Of a stretch of DNA of 64,000 nt, positions 11,039 to 23,159 are shown piece after piece. Within the stretch, counting starts at the first letter, position 1. Each line of letters starts with the position of its first letter. A program made the translations under genes and the position numbers. The notes below the pieces were generated by a model, which searched no databases, was not told the DNA's origin, and worked only from the letters and a program-made list of their open reading frames with translations. This stretch comes from Rhizopus sp. PT2906 (Eukaryota; Mucoromycota; Mucoromycetes; Mucorales; Rhizopodaceae): positions 19,995 through 83,994 of the forward strand of contig JAMYHX010000150.1 of assembly GCA_025529335.1 (NCBI GenBank). The letters are read 5' to 3'.

Positions 11039-12552
11039 ATGAAGACATTGACATTCAACAAGATCTGTCTACTTGCCTTTTTGCTTCGAGCGTGTTTGCT
11101 TGTTTATGGTGAATTCCAAGATGCCTACATGACTGTCAAATATACAGATATAGATTATGTTGTCTTTACTGATGCAGCACGTTTCATCACTCAGGGACAA
11201 TCACCTTATGCGCGTGAAACCTATCGATATACCCCCTTACTTGCCATCCTACTGACACCCAATATTTATCTTTTTCGATCATTTGGCAAATGTCTCTTTG
11301 TAGCTGCTGATCTCATCGTAGGCTACTTGATTCACCGCATCCTTCTTCTTCGAGGCATGCCTTCCAAACGCGCACTTTTCTTTGACGCGCTTTGGTTACT
11401 GAATCCTATCGTTGCTAATATTTCAACTCGCGGAAATGCCGAAAGTTTGCTTGGCTGCATGGTCCTTGGTACACTCTATCTCATGCTCCAAAAAAGAACA
11501 CACTTTTATGGCGCCTGTGCTCTCTTTGGTCTCTCGGTTCACTTCAAGATATACCCAGTTATCTATGCCATTCCTCTCTTGGTCTTGCTGGACGAGCACG
11601 ATACAGTGCCTTTGCCTCGTATTATGCAAGAGTACCAAGTCATAAGGTGTCGATGCATGTATGCGCTCAGACAAATGCCAAACCCACTCTTCACCTTCCT
11701 CCATCATCTTCTCTCATTCCTTTCACCCATTCGTATCCTCTTTGCCATTACTAGTGCAGGTACCTTCTTCATCCTCACTAGCCTCATGTATCAAAGGTAA
11801 AGACTACTTTTTTATGACAAAATGACCCTGTTGACAATCTATTTTTTTTTGTCTGATATAGATACGGGCACGAGTTCTTGGAACACACTTATCTCTACCA
11901 TGTCACCAGAGAAGATCATCGTCATAACTTTTCGATTTGGTTTTATCCTCTTTATTTGGGCATGGATCATAAGAGTCCATGGATGGGATTGATTGCGTTT
12001 ATACCACAGTTAACACTTGTCACTGCTATTGGTATCGCGTTTGGAAAAGATATTTTCTTTGCATGTTTTCTTCAGACCTTTTTGTTTGTCACATATAACA
12101 AAGTGATTACATCTCAGGTAAACAAAAACAAAAAGAATAAATAAATATATATAACATATTTTATAGTACTTTATGTGGTATATTTGCTTATTTCCACTTA
12201 TTTTACCGTCTACCAAGATTCATTTGAAATGGAAAGGAATTATTCTATTAGCTGCATGGATAGCGGGACAGGTACATATAATATAAATATATATAGAAGC
12301 AGCAATCTGAACTCATATGTTTACACATTTGTTGTTCAAAAGGCTATTTGGTTAAACTATGCATATCAACTTGAATTCTTGGCTCAGCACACATTCTTTC
12401 AACTGTGGCTGTCAGGAAGCTTATTTTTCATAATCAACGCTTGGGTCATGACTGAACTCATTATGAACCATCAATACGAAACGATATTTAATACGAGTGA
12501 TAAGGTGCGATGGGTTTGGGGAATGGGTGATCCAGGTTCCAAGCGGCTTTAG
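11039..12552 (+). CDS. GPI14: GPI mannosyltransferase 1 (PIG-M / GPI14)
   Basis: Four exons (11039-11796, 11862-12117, 12167-12271, 12343-12552) join in phase to 443 codons including stop, the normal length for PIG-M. It is a multi-membrane ER enzyme that adds the first alpha-1,4 mannose from dolichol-phosphate-mannose to the GPI precursor. Family blocks seen: the luminal YTDIDYVVFTDAARFITQGQ loop, whose acidic pair follows the DxD-type motif of this GT family, SPYARETYRYTPLLA, LLNPIVANISTRGNAESLLG, ALFGLSVHFKIYPVIYAIPL and RHNFSIWFYPLYL. Last block: HTFFQLWLSGSLFFIINAWV. Its stop codon ends only 2 nt before the stop codon of the convergent MAPKK gene, so the two transcripts must overlap at their 3' ends. 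Confidence 0.92.
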
Positions 12553-12554
12553 CT

Positions 12555-14017
12555 TTATTTTTTTAATTTGGATAAATCTACTCTAATAGGAGGACTTGTT
12601 ATACTCTTGGCCCATTTGACGAGATCTACTTTTTCTGTTGCAGCAGAGATTAAATATTCATGATTCTGCAGAAAAATGTTAAAACTCGATCATTTTCTAT
12701 ATGTTTATCTCTTTTTTTACCATCAAATCATTGGGGGTTGCTCGTAATTTGACATCTTTTGTTAAACTATAAAATATAAAATGAGTAAAGCATAACATGC
12801 ATATCTGAATATATAATACCATTTAGCAACAAAGTCTGTCAGATCCTGTGGATATTTGTTGGGTGGGAATGTAGGTACAGGTTCATGCACAATGTGTTGA
12901 AGCAATTCAAATATAGATAAAGGTGTACCTTCAGGTGGAAATGGAAATCTACCTAAAGCCAATTCCATAAGAGTAATACCTAAGGACCATACATCTGATT
13001 TGACAGAATAAGGTGAACCCATAATACGCTCAGGCTATAAAAATAATAAGACAGTGTTTTTCATATACATAATATATTGATCACCATACGCTCATATATG
13101 AACTTGTACCAACAAACGTATCAGCTACTGAATTGATCAACTGTCCAGAGACACCAAAATCACAGAGCTTGATTTGTCCTTGTGAATTAACCAATACATT
13201 CGAAGGCTTCAAATCTTATGTCTATAATGAGTATGTATCTTTCTTTCTTTTTGTTTGTTTTACCTCTATGAATAATACGATGTTCATCATAAAGATAGAT
13301 CAAACCATCCACAATCTAATAATGATCAGCTCAAGCCTATATGAAGAAATAAATGACTTACAGCGTAGCCTACTTTCTTCAGTACGTCTAATGGAAAAGG
13401 GCCATGTTTTTTATAAATTTGATCGAGCGAACTATAGAATAGATGAGTATGATATCCTTTTTTGTGTATATATAATATGTATATTATTTACCCAGCATCC
13501 ATGTATTCCATACAAATCGAAATATCTCCTCCGTTCATAAAAGCACCATAAAAACTAACAATGTGTTTTGAATTACAGTCATGCATAAACTGTAATTCTC
13601 GCATAATCTGCTTTCGTACATTCATATTGGCATCTATGTGAACAATCTAGTATACATTATTATTATTAGAGACTTGTTAAAGCAAGATGACAGCTTTACC
13701 TTTTTGGCCATCACAGTATTTGTTCTCACATGTAATACTTTACTAACGGTCCCGCCGTTCCCTCTTCCTAATTCGTCAATGGTTTGAAAATCTTCTGGAC
13801 GTAGATCCAATCGTAGTTCAAGACCAATTTCTAATTCACTTAATTGTTCATATAATTGACTGTAATCAGATGCATCTGTGTTTGTTCCTATAGTTGATCC
13901 CTTTTCTGCTGTACTAGCGGTTGATGGTTCAGATGAAGAATTGACGACAACAGGTGAATTCTGTAGTGTCAAGTTTTTGAAGTTTCTTTTCTTTCTTAAA
14001 GGCATTTTTGATAACAT
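12555..14017 (-). CDS. MAP kinase kinase (MEK/Byr1/Ste7-like)
   Basis: At least eight exons. Exon 1 (14017-13700) starts [20 protein letters not shown], has a Ser/Thr-rich region, and ends in the Gly loop [15 protein letters not shown] and the lysine strand VMAKK. Exon 2 starts [20 protein letters not shown] and ends in [10 protein letters not shown]; later exons carry [20 protein letters not shown], then [20 protein letters not shown], then [20 protein letters not shown]. The activation loop has the Ser and Thr spaced as in MAPKKs. The N-terminal [10 protein letters not shown] motif resembles pheromone/filamentation-type MAPKKs, so it is likely the middle kinase of a mating or invasive-growth cascade (inference). 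The C-terminal exons use acceptors at ATATTTTATAG and TTTTTCTGCAG and end VDLSKLKK. The HRD exon relies on a CATAAG acceptor. Confidence 0.88.
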
Positions 14018-15280
14018 CTTGCTTTTTATACAGAGAAAAATAGAATAAAATCAATAGCAAAAAAAAGGAGAGGAGAGATATAAAAAGATACAGAGAGGAA
14101 AGAACTGAAGAGTGAAAGTTGCAAAGGTCCGTTTTCCTATGACACAAAAAATAAATTAAAACCCAGACTATTAAACTTCAAATTCAGACACTCCTTTTGC
14201 CTTTTTTGGATAGACTAGAATTAAAATGTAGGATGATGCTGTGATTGGCCGACTGCCAAATCATATCAACTCTTTGGCTATTGATTTTACAAGTTTCGTT
14301 TACAACATTTTAACAAAAAGGCTTAGCAATAATTCAAGTTGCATATTTTACTTAATTAAAAGACTAATGAAAAAAGATTATGTACTATTTGTTTTATATT
14401 TATCGAAGCGTTAAGGAATGCACTTGTCGTTATGGACAACGCATTAAATCCAGGAACATCATTAATCTTTTGGAGGTTTTGGTTTATAAACAAAAATGTG
14501 GTATATATATATATTGCATGCACTGATAAAGTCCACCATGAATATTTAATGCATGAAGGTCGCCTCTGATGCTTTTATTGCTGGCTCGTTCCTCGGCAGA
14601 AACAATACTACAACCTAGTGACGTGAATGCAAAGGTGGCATTGTACTGACGCAGCTTGCCCTTGGACTGGCGTCCTATAGAGCCTGTGCGAGCGAGTAAG
14701 TCTTTAAAGTACTCAGGTGACTGTGTCAGGAATGGCAGTTGGACTAAACCTTGCTTGCAGCATGACTCCCAGACGGGGTCGCTTTAGGAAGACTTCTGTT
14801 GTCTTTCATATATTCAATACAAGGTGTAGCAGTTTAGACATCCCTTGTCCATACGTCTTAGAATCCAAAGGACGAAGGCGAGAAAGCTGCGAGATATAGA
14901 CAGCGGGGCCTACCCTGGGTCTGTCTCTGGGTCTACTTTCACCATCAGCAGACTCCATTATTCTTGTTAATCTTCGGCACGACGTCTGCATCCTGTTGCT
15001 GCTACTCGTTTTCTTCATGTCTAGCAAATACGATAGGTTGAGTTACTTTCCAAACTCATACCACAGGTGGAGCAGTTGGCTGGGATGCGAGTAGTAATGT
15101 TATTATTATATCCTAGTTTTATTTTCAAGAATTGTATACGAATGAAAGCCTCTATTATTACACTGTAAATGGAAAGAAAAACTCGTGCATAGATGCGATG
15201 TTCGACGCGAAAGAGCATCAAAAAGAACAGCTGAATCATGTGACATTGCATATTTTCCGGCGTATTGACTGATTAATTAA
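14018..15280. other. Intergenic with an unresolved GC-richer block
   Basis: 14018-14560 is the AT-rich promoter of the MAPKK gene. About 14570-15250 is richer in GC and on the minus strand holds broken protein-like stretches (ARVFLSIYSVIIEAFIRIQF, IPANCSTCGMSLES, SRLRPLDSKTYGQGMSKLL) split by stops. The base composition and decay suggest an old transposable element, possibly a LINE C-terminal piece, but I could not identify it. Confidence 0.3.
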
Positions 15281-15289
15281 TATTTCATA

Positions 15290-15860
15290 TAGCCACTTTT
15301 GGCATCGATTACTGCTTGTCGTCGATCGTGCATATTTTCAACTAATGTCCTTTTACTCATGTTGCAGTGCAGCCTTCAATTGATTATTTCGAAATTCATT
15401 TCCATGACGCGCTGCTCGATGACCTACAGCAAATATTTAATTGAATTTAAACCAGGGCTTTTTGAACGGGCCAATACTCAAAATTACTTCCCCCTAATTT
15501 GATGGGCCTCCCCTTCGGCTGTTGTAACATTAGTGCCGATATGGTAACTGGGACCATCTTTTTAAAAAGTCCATATTCTCCTTCTCTATAAGTCTTTGTA
15601 ACCAAAGGTGGGAGTGCTGGGCCAAAATATTGTTGCACGTGTCTTCAATGACAAACATCTGTCCGAAGCCAGCCCCAAATCGTATCATCATCATCTTTAT
15701 ACTTTTCTGTTGAAATTATATGGACTCTTCTTTCTGATAGCTCTTATACTATTATCACTAGTGTTGGATGAAGAAGCATGACTTATTGGACCCTACATAA
15801 TGCATTTTCGCCTCATTCATAGCCCAGTTGGTGTGTTGTTTTAGCTCTAATGGATATATC
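15290..15860 (-). pseudogene. Tc1/mariner transposase 3' remnant
   Basis: The minus strand ends with PGLNSIKYLL (for the family's PDLNPIEHLW), a VIEQRVMEMNF block and HDRRQAVIDAKSGYM (for the usual MPRRxQAVIxAKGG end). Upstream are NFEYWPVQK (for the WPAQS block) and NWAMNEAKMHYVGSNKSCFF, positioned like the region before the first catalytic Asp. Stops and at least one frameshift interrupt it. The order is correct for a Tc1-type DDE transposase, so this is a dead 3' half. Confidence 0.6.
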
Positions 15861-16267
15861 TCTCTCTCTTCGCATGTTCTTATTTAGTCATTGGCTTAAG
15901 AGCAGTAAGGTAATAATCAAAACCTGCTCTTCTTTAAATAGTTAAATACAATAGCACGACAAACAAGAATACCAGTTGTGGTCAATCTCAGCTCGTCATA
16001 GGACAAGAACGGACTCTTTAGACACTGTCTAGTAAAGTCATCTAGTAAACTCTTTCGTCATGTCTAAAGTTAGTTTGAAAAGATAGGACGGCCTGAATAA
16101 TACTTTGGGATACTGATATGAATCACGACAGGTCCTGAGATGACATGAGCATGATTAATAACAATTTCAGGACCATCCTAAATATCATTCGTTGTGACCG
16201 TACCATTACAATTTCAGGTGACTTTTTCGTTATTATTTTACATTCCGAATAGCGCATTTTGCAACAT

Positions 16268-16372
16268 AAAACGGCATTCTCTCTTCCTTTCTTTCTTTCT
16301 TTCTTCCCTTTTTTTCTCTTTCCTCTCTTCTCCCCCCTTTTTTTGTTTTGTTCTTTCTTTCTCCTTTTTAAC
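16268..16372 (+). promoter_or_regulatory. CT-rich leader tract upstream of the F-box/WD40 gene
   Basis: About 100 nt of almost pure pyrimidine ending 57 nt before the start codon at 16429. Such CT blocks near the transcription start are common in fungal housekeeping genes. A similar tract precedes the Zn2Cys6 gene at 25150-25204. Confidence 0.45.
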
Positions 16373-16428
16373 AAATTTATACCCTTTTTTTCATATACAT
16401 TTCATATTTTATAAACATCTATTTAATC

Positions 16429-18208
16429 ATGCAAGAAGAAAGTTCAAATGGACTTTTTACAACATCCATTCAAATAACACAAGTTCATCCTAAAGAATGT
16501 GATTTGAATGATCAGGTAAAGAGGAAAAAAAAAAGTTGTCATAAGAAACAAACATCAACTCATTAGACTATAAAAGCTATGTTATCCATTATACCAGCGT
16601 TCACGTAAACGGTCTGTGTCTAATACAACAACAACAACAGAAACAACAAGTTCCTCTGAACATAATAAACGACCTAGACTTAATAATAAACAAAACGCAT
16701 TATGGAAGTTACCAAATATGCTAGAGACATTTGAATCATTTCCACCTTCATTTCAAACCGACTTTATATTACAACTCTTGAAGAAGTCAAGCAAGAGTAC
16801 ACTTCAACTGGTTAATGCATGGATGACACCTGGCATGAAACAAGACTTTATATCCAATTTACCACTCGAGATATCACGACGCATCCTCAGTTATCTTGAT
16901 GCCTTTTCACTTAGTAGAGCATCCTGTGTATGTAAAAAGTGGAAAAATATTATTGATCATGATGATACGTCATGGATGAGCCTGCTCTTACGGGACGGCT
17001 ATACGCTCGTAGATCCTATCACAAAGACTCGACAAGCATACAAAGCAGCTTGTAGTCGATACAAAGTACTCTATGCCAGACACCACACATTAAAGCAGAA
17101 CTGGAAGAAAGGAAGAGCAGAAAGGAAGAGTTTCGAGGGTGTTGAAAAGTTTGTTGTGACCTGTTTACAATTTGATGACGAAAAGATTGTGTATGGTGCA
17201 GATAATGCTCACGTTAGTATCTATGATACCGAGACAGGCAAAAAGAGAATGACATTAAATGGCCATGGAGGAGGTGTGTGGGCACTCCAATATGTGGGTA
17301 ACACACTAGTGACTGGTTCAACCGATCGTACTGTTCGAGTCTGGGATATGGAAACTGGTAAATGCACCCATATATTCACAGGCCATACTTCAACTATTCG
17401 ATGTTTACTCGTTACAAAACCTACGGACGACTGCCCAGCTATGATTGTCGCCGGTTCTCGTGACTCTACCCTACGTGTGTGGAGGTTGCCTGACCCCAAA
17501 GATGAAGCAGGTCATTATTACGGTGAAGGTGTAAATCCTTACTTTGTTCATACTTTGATGGGACATAGAGATTCGGTTCGCGCCGTTGCGTCGCATGAAC
17601 ACATGATTGTCAGCGGCAGCTACGATAATACGGTCCGTGTATGGGATATTCGAACAGGTCGATTGATTCATGTGCTGGAAGGACATCTTCAGAGAGTGTA
17701 TTCAGTAGTGATTGATCCTGATAGAAATCGATGTATGAGTGGAAGTATGGACTGTCATGTTCGTATCTGGGATCTCAATACGGGAGAATGTCTCAAGCGT
17801 CTCGAAGGACATTCTCATCTGGTGGGTCTATTAGGACTGACGAATCAGTATCTTGTATCTGCAGCCGCCGATACAATGCTCAGAGTGTGGTCACCTGAAA
17901 CAGGAGTATGTCAGCATGCATTATCTGGTCACGGCAGTTCGATAACATGTTTCCAACATGATGATGAAAAGGTGATTTCTGGTTCAGAAGGCGGATTAAA
18001 AATGTGGGATATCAAGACAGGCAAGTTTGTCAGAGATTTGATTACGGATGTAGAATGTGTCTGGAGAGTAGCCTTTGACGAACGACGATGTATTGCCGCT
18101 GTGTTAAGGTAAATAGCTTCGCATCATTTTCACTTGTATACTTACTGTAATAGTAGGCAAAATGTAACTTATTTTAAAATACTAGACTTTGGTGTTTACA
18201 ATTTGTAA
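16429..18208 (+). CDS. F-box/WD40 substrate receptor (Cdc4/Fbw7/Pop1-type)
   Basis: Three exons (16429-16515, 16598-18108, 18154-18208) join to 551 codons including stop. The first exon (MQEESSNGLFTTSIQITQVH...) and last exon are easily missed. An F-box is at about residues 110-150 (NLPLEISRRILSYLDAFSLS then RASCVCKKW), followed by eight WD40-like repeats with clear GH...WD pairs (VRVWDMETGKC, VRVWDIRTGRL, VRIWDLNTGEC). The last exon supplies QNVTYFKILDFGVYNL, closing the final blade as in Cdc4. An Arg/Lys-rich stretch (RSRKRS, NKRPRL) may be a nuclear signal. The protein should recruit phosphorylated substrates, such as CDK inhibitors, cyclins or transcription factors, to an SCF ubiquitin ligase through Skp1. 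Blade arginines that bind phosphodegrons look conserved (e.g. SGSYDNTVRVWD). Confidence 0.9.
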
Positions 18209-18478
18209 CTACCTTTCTTTCTTTTTTTCTTTTCTTCTATCCCATCTCTTTTTAAACCTTTTTTTATGCATTAAAGAAAGAAAACGGAAATATACATGTT
18301 TATCGCATTTTAAGTTGTGTGTGAGTGAGAGAAGAAATGTCTCTGGTTCCTTTGAAAATATGAACAACACTTCCGACGGTATCTCAACTCTGAAGGAAAG
18401 GAAGGATTGTTTATCTTTATTTATACATCTATAGAGAGATACCTAAACTGTCCCTTATCAAAGAAAGAAAGCAGTTTA
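18209..18478. other. Short convergent spacer
   Basis: 270 bp between the tail-to-tail F-box/WD40 and acyltransferase genes. T-rich, no gene seen. Confidence 0.4.
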
Positions 18479-19539
18479 TTACAAATACGAATGCTTTCCA
18501 AGGAAGTAAGCCATATCTTCATATCGAAGAAAAGGCATAAGAAATAGCTTTCCAGTAAGGCAAAAAAAGAGCAAGGTCAGCACCGTCGCCAAGGGACGTG
18601 GTAGCTTGATGGACCGAAACAAGGTCACTTGAGCAGTAACAGCAAGGCCATGCACTATAAAGAAGCAAAACTGCTCAAACGTCATTTGCCTACTGACGAT
18701 GGTCATGATAATCTCATGCATGGAGGCACTAAAGTAGAACACATACAGTCGCTTGTTGACACTTCGATCGTTAGCTGTGTACAGGTATTTGATAAACAAG
18801 TTTCGAACAATCGAATTCCAACGACGACTCCAGAAATCTTTGGGACTTGCATACACAGAAATGATTAATTAAAGATCTTCCCTATTGTTGTTGTTGTTAT
18901 TGTTTACCTCGTAGCCAAAAATGGTTTATCAAATGGTTCTAGCAGGTCGATGCCGCATATAGTTTGAATAACAGAAAGAGAAACTGTGCTTGCGTTCATT
19001 AAAAGATAGCCTTTAAATCCCATTAGGAAAGTATAGTACACGCTTGGAATAGAGTACCACGGGTACTGAAAGAGTGTCTGTGGAACCTCTGGTAGTAGTG
19101 GATTGATCACATAGCGGCAGATCGCCAACCCGAAAAGAATACGCAATAGTCTTTGAACACCCCGACGACGAATCTGGTCTCCTTGTGGGTCGGTAGCCAT
19201 GCACTCGATAAAAGCTGTTTGAAACCAGGCTGTCAATGTCAGTGTTCGCTTGTATTTTTCAGCTACGTATACACCTGCAGATGTAATCAACCAAGGAACG
19301 GCTATATAAGAGGTAGTCCATCCTTTTGCACGAGGTGCAATCAAAATTGGCATGAGGATATGAAAGGTGGCAAGCCACAGTTTATATTTATGATAGGGTA
19401 TTGATGTACAACAACAGATGAAATAATCTACAAGGATACATCCGATATAAATACAAGCAAGTGTGAGATGGTCTAAATGAAGTATAGGCCCAGGTATAGG
19501 AATATGGATGTAAGGGGCCATAGAGGCTGCGATGACCAT
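18479..19539 (-). CDS. Wax-synthase-like MBOAT acyltransferase
   Basis: Two exons (19539-18908, 18845-18479) give 333 codons including stop. The protein is almost wholly hydrophobic, with seven to nine predicted membrane helices. The second exon begins SPKDFWSRRWNSIVRNLFIK, the conserved block of the wax-synthase/MBOAT_2 domain, followed by FYFSASMHEIIMTIV with the conserved membrane-embedded His of MBOAT enzymes. These fungal proteins are thought to move acyl groups from acyl-CoA to alcohols or diacylglycerol in the ER. Substrate cannot be told from sequence. The ATG at 19539 follows an ATTACAG acceptor-like site by one base, so a leader intron is possible. Confidence 0.75.
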
Positions 19540-19670
19540 CCCTGTAATTAAAAAGTAAAGAAAAGAAGCATTTTAATTTCAGCTAATGTTCACTTTTAAT
19601 GCTCAGCAATATGAGCTTCTTTTTTAATAGAAAAACAAAAGGAGAAAGGGGTATATGCACAAAGGGATCA

Positions 19671-21965
19671 TCAGTTTACTGTTTGTAAAGTTCTATAGAA
19701 CTCAGTAACGCGAGGATGAGCCAAAACCTTGGCAGGATCAAAGTTAAGGATCTGCAATCTTTCAAGAGATGTTGCACGAGATAAAGCAACATAGGCTTGT
19801 CCTTTTTCAAACACCTTTCCTAAATCCACCTTGACACGATCCAGAGTCTGTCCTTGACTTTTATGTATACTGATAGCCCAGGCGAGCATCAATGGAATTT
19901 GTGAACGAGAGGCAAGTACTTTACCGCCAGGCAGTTCAAATGACCATTTTTCATATTCCAACACCAACTCTCTTCCGCTCGAGAACCGAACGACTGGATA
20001 GGGAATCTTCATATCAAGTTTTCCATCATTTGTAGAATCAATATAACTATCCTTTTGACGCTGTGGTGTACGTAATGACTGCACTGTCGCATATTTTTTG
20101 TATTCTCCTCGACCAACAAAGCCGACGACAACGCCCAATGAACCATTGACTAGGTCACCATCAATATTTTTCAGGAGCATGACTTGAGCATGCATCTTTA
20201 GTTGTATTACCTCAGGCGCTAAACACTGTGAAACTTTGCTTCTATCCCCTTGATCAATTGCTTTGAACTCAACCGTATCTCCACGGAGCGCTTCAAGACG
20301 GAGTCGGTTGGAGGTTTCCACTTGATTTCGTAAAGGGTATCTAATATAAACAGTTAAATATAATTCATACAACAGAAAAAAAAAAAAACAACGTACAGCT
20401 CAGTGGGCTCAATTTCATCATTGCCTGCTGGTTTGCGAGAAAGTGATTTGAATATTCTAATAGCTTCATCAGATAAATGTCCCACACGCATCTCGTTCAA
20501 TATCTTTACAAACGCTACAAAGGGGAAGGTTAGTCTTTCCTTTTAAAAAGATCATTTGTACCTTCATCCTTTTGTCTAAACACTTGTGTTAGCATGACAG
20601 TTTGCTTAATTACTGTTGACCAAGAATTAGCCTCAAAGGCAAACCTGGTTGGTCGGTTCGGATTGACAGGAGGTAACTGGAAAAAGTCACCACAAGCAAT
20701 AACTTGGATGCCACCAAAGGGTAAAGTTGACTGACGAAGACGTCTTGCAATCTCTTCCAATTTATCAAACAGTTCTGCATCTACCATAGAGACTTTATAA
20801 AGATTAGAATGGATGTCTCTTTATGTAGCAGAAAGAGAGAGCCTTACTTTCATCAATAATCAATACATCTGTCTTCTTCCATCGCTCGTAGGCTCTTCTG
20901 TTGTCATACTTGATTTTATCGACTAATATATCAACTCTATCATTTCCTATGCCAATGCCGCCGAAACTACAGACGCATGAGCACATTTACTTAAAATAAT
21001 ATACATATTTTCTACCTGTGTAAAGTACAACCGTTGATATTACAGGCTGCGATACCTGTGGATGCTGTCACGGCCAAGCCCGCTCCGTACCGTATGCTCA
21101 TTTCGTCAATGATGGCTCTCAGCAGGACGGATTTACCTGTACCTGCACTTCCTGTAAAGAACAAGCTCTTCTTGTCGTGCAAAACCATTTCCAAAACACG
21201 CTGTTGTTCTGAGGACAATGTGGGTCTAAATTCTATTGATGACATAGATGGAGACGGTGCAGGGCTTTTGGATGTAACGCGACTGCCTTTAGTTCTTGAC
21301 CAATTATTTTCGGATATCTTGTTGGGTAAAACACGTCTCTTGTTAAAATAGGGCGGATCATTCTCGCCATCATCTTTTGGTGCTGTATAAAGTGAGATAT
21401 TTGGTCTTTTCAAATCTGTGGTGTTTGTTGAGCTGTAAGGCGCATAGTTTGAGCTATACGGTTTCACATCGTTAGGGCCAACCCAGTCATATCTTACTGG
21501 CGCTGTCTGTCGTCTGACTGGTATAACCTTATCAAGTGGCATAACAACAGATAACGTAGAAGTGCTCTCTTGGCTGGATCGAAGGGGTCCTCGTCTGCTG
21601 TCGATAGGTGCCCACGCTTTTCGATTGTATTTGCTTGTGTTCTTCATGCCTTCACTGTACTCTGTCGAATGAAACGAGCCTTGGCTACTGGTCGGTGAAT
21701 CGTCTGTGGTGAGGTCGACCCACTGTTTGTCACTGTCAGTGCTTGTTGTCAAGTCAATAGTTTGATGTTGAAATGTACTGGATTTTGTTGCCGTAAAGGA
21801 AGAAGTGATGCACGATTTGGTAGATTCAATCCTTTGGACTGTTGCTGATTGACGTGCAATAACAGAAGAGAGCGACTCTGGCTTTTTTGGCTCACTGGTC
21901 TTTTTAAAGTAATTGAATAACGTGTTGCCATTGTTATTTTTCTTTCGATCTGTTGTCTTCTTCAT
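19671..21965 (-). CDS. PIF1: PIF1-family DNA helicase
   Basis: At least five exons. The N-terminal about 250 residues are disordered and Ser/Thr-rich, starting with [10 protein letters not shown], which looks like a PCNA-interacting (PIP) box lacking the leading Gln. The helicase core follows: Walker [19 protein letters not shown], motif Ia [17 protein letters not shown], the GGIGIG block, Walker B VLIIDE, motif [28 protein letters not shown], then exon 19671-20372 with motifs V and VI ([19 protein letters not shown] and [19 protein letters not shown]). These are PIF1 signatures. It is a 5'-3' helicase in telomere, G-quadruplex and mitochondrial DNA maintenance and Okazaki-fragment processing. 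A palindromic MCB-like element sits about 90-105 bp upstream of the start. Confidence 0.9.
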
Positions 21966-22052
21966 GGCTGAAATTGATGTCTAAAAGGTAAACAATCCAT
22001 ATAACGAAAACCTATTGAATAAAAAAATAGTCACATTAGAGGTCACTCAAAG

Positions 22053-22070
22053 AGCGCGCGTTAAACGCGA
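22053..22070. promoter_or_regulatory. Palindromic MCB/E2F-like element upstream of PIF1
   Basis: The sequence AGCGCGCGTTAAACGCGA contains two inverted ACGCG cores (CGCGTTAAACGCG). MBF/E2F-type factors bind ACGCGN or GCGCGAAA-like sites in G1/S genes; the position about 90-105 bp before the PIF1 ATG fits cell-cycle control of a replication helicase (inference). Confidence 0.4.
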
Positions 22071-22184
22071 TGAAATGATTTTTTTATAAGGCGGCATTGG
22101 GCGTACAAAGAAATAAAAAGAGGTAGACGTGAGAGGGCATACAGCTTAGTCAGTCTCTTTGTGATATTTACCCAAAGGGTAAAT

Positions 22185-22310
22185 ATTGCAGTAATGATGA
22201 TAGTTGTGAAAACAACAATGGCAATAATGGTAGTGGTAATGACGATTACAGTGGTAACAGAATAGCAATGATAATGATAATAGCTACAGTGATAAAAAAA
22301 AAAGCGCCAA
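22185..22310. repeat. Degenerate AAT/GAT/GGT trinucleotide-like tract
   Basis: A run of imperfect triplets (AATGATGATAGT, AACAACAATGGC, GGTAATGACGAT) with no stable coding frame. A decayed microsatellite. Confidence 0.4.
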
Positions 22311-23159
22311 CTGACAATGCCTTACCATAAAATAAACTTGCCCAAAATCAAATGAAACTTTAACCAAGGCGATGTCATGGGTGAGTATAATATCATCTTA
22401 TTTTTATTGATCACTATTCTCTCGACTATCCTAAGGTTTTTATGGTCCCCTCACTGGCAACCAGTTATTCAAAACACTCTCTTCCCCTTTTTTTATACGT
22501 GTCACACACAAGTATCCATTGCTCAAATAATCAAGATATATCACTTTGCGATGTGTGGCTCAAAGATAGATTAAAGAAATTACTATACACAAAAGGGAAA
22601 TACACTCTAAAGATATTCACATGACGCAAGAAATTATTATTGATTATGAGGTTCTATCTCGCTATCAGATTCTTATAAGGTCTAGATTTACAAAAGATCA
22701 GTCAAATCACACAAGATGTATTGGTTACATTCTCAATGCTTGATCAAATAAAGCAGCAAAGAAACGGAGATTTACATCCACGCGACAATTGGTTTCAATG
22801 TTCTCACAGACATTTTATTTTTAGACACGCATTATTCTTTTTGCATAAATCAACCACATACTTTATATAGTCAAGGATTTTTATTGGCTAAAAAGTTGTA
22901 AATTAATAACTGTAGTCTGTAGCATAATGGCCTACTATAATATCTTAAACCTACACTAAACTTTTTTCCATTAAGGAATGACATTGTAGTTATTCTAAGC
23001 CAGGGAGAACAAAAATGCGCATATGTGTAGACACTCTTTTGAACTTTATGCCTCATGCTTCTCCTTCCTGCAGCCATGGCCTGATTTTTGATAAAGTTTC
23101 AAGGAGTCAAACCTTTTTATTAAAAGACAGAAAAAAAAAAGCAAACATGACCTGACATC
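22311..23159. other. Intergenic, no gene seen
   Basis: AT-rich spacer between the 3' end of the three-RRM gene and the PIF1 promoter. Small ORFs at 22377-22624 and 22871-23077 show no motif. Confidence 0.35.

Noticed and set aside
22190..22310. Asn/Gly-rich reading of the triplet tract
   Set aside because: No stable start or splice context; better explained as a decayed microsatellite.
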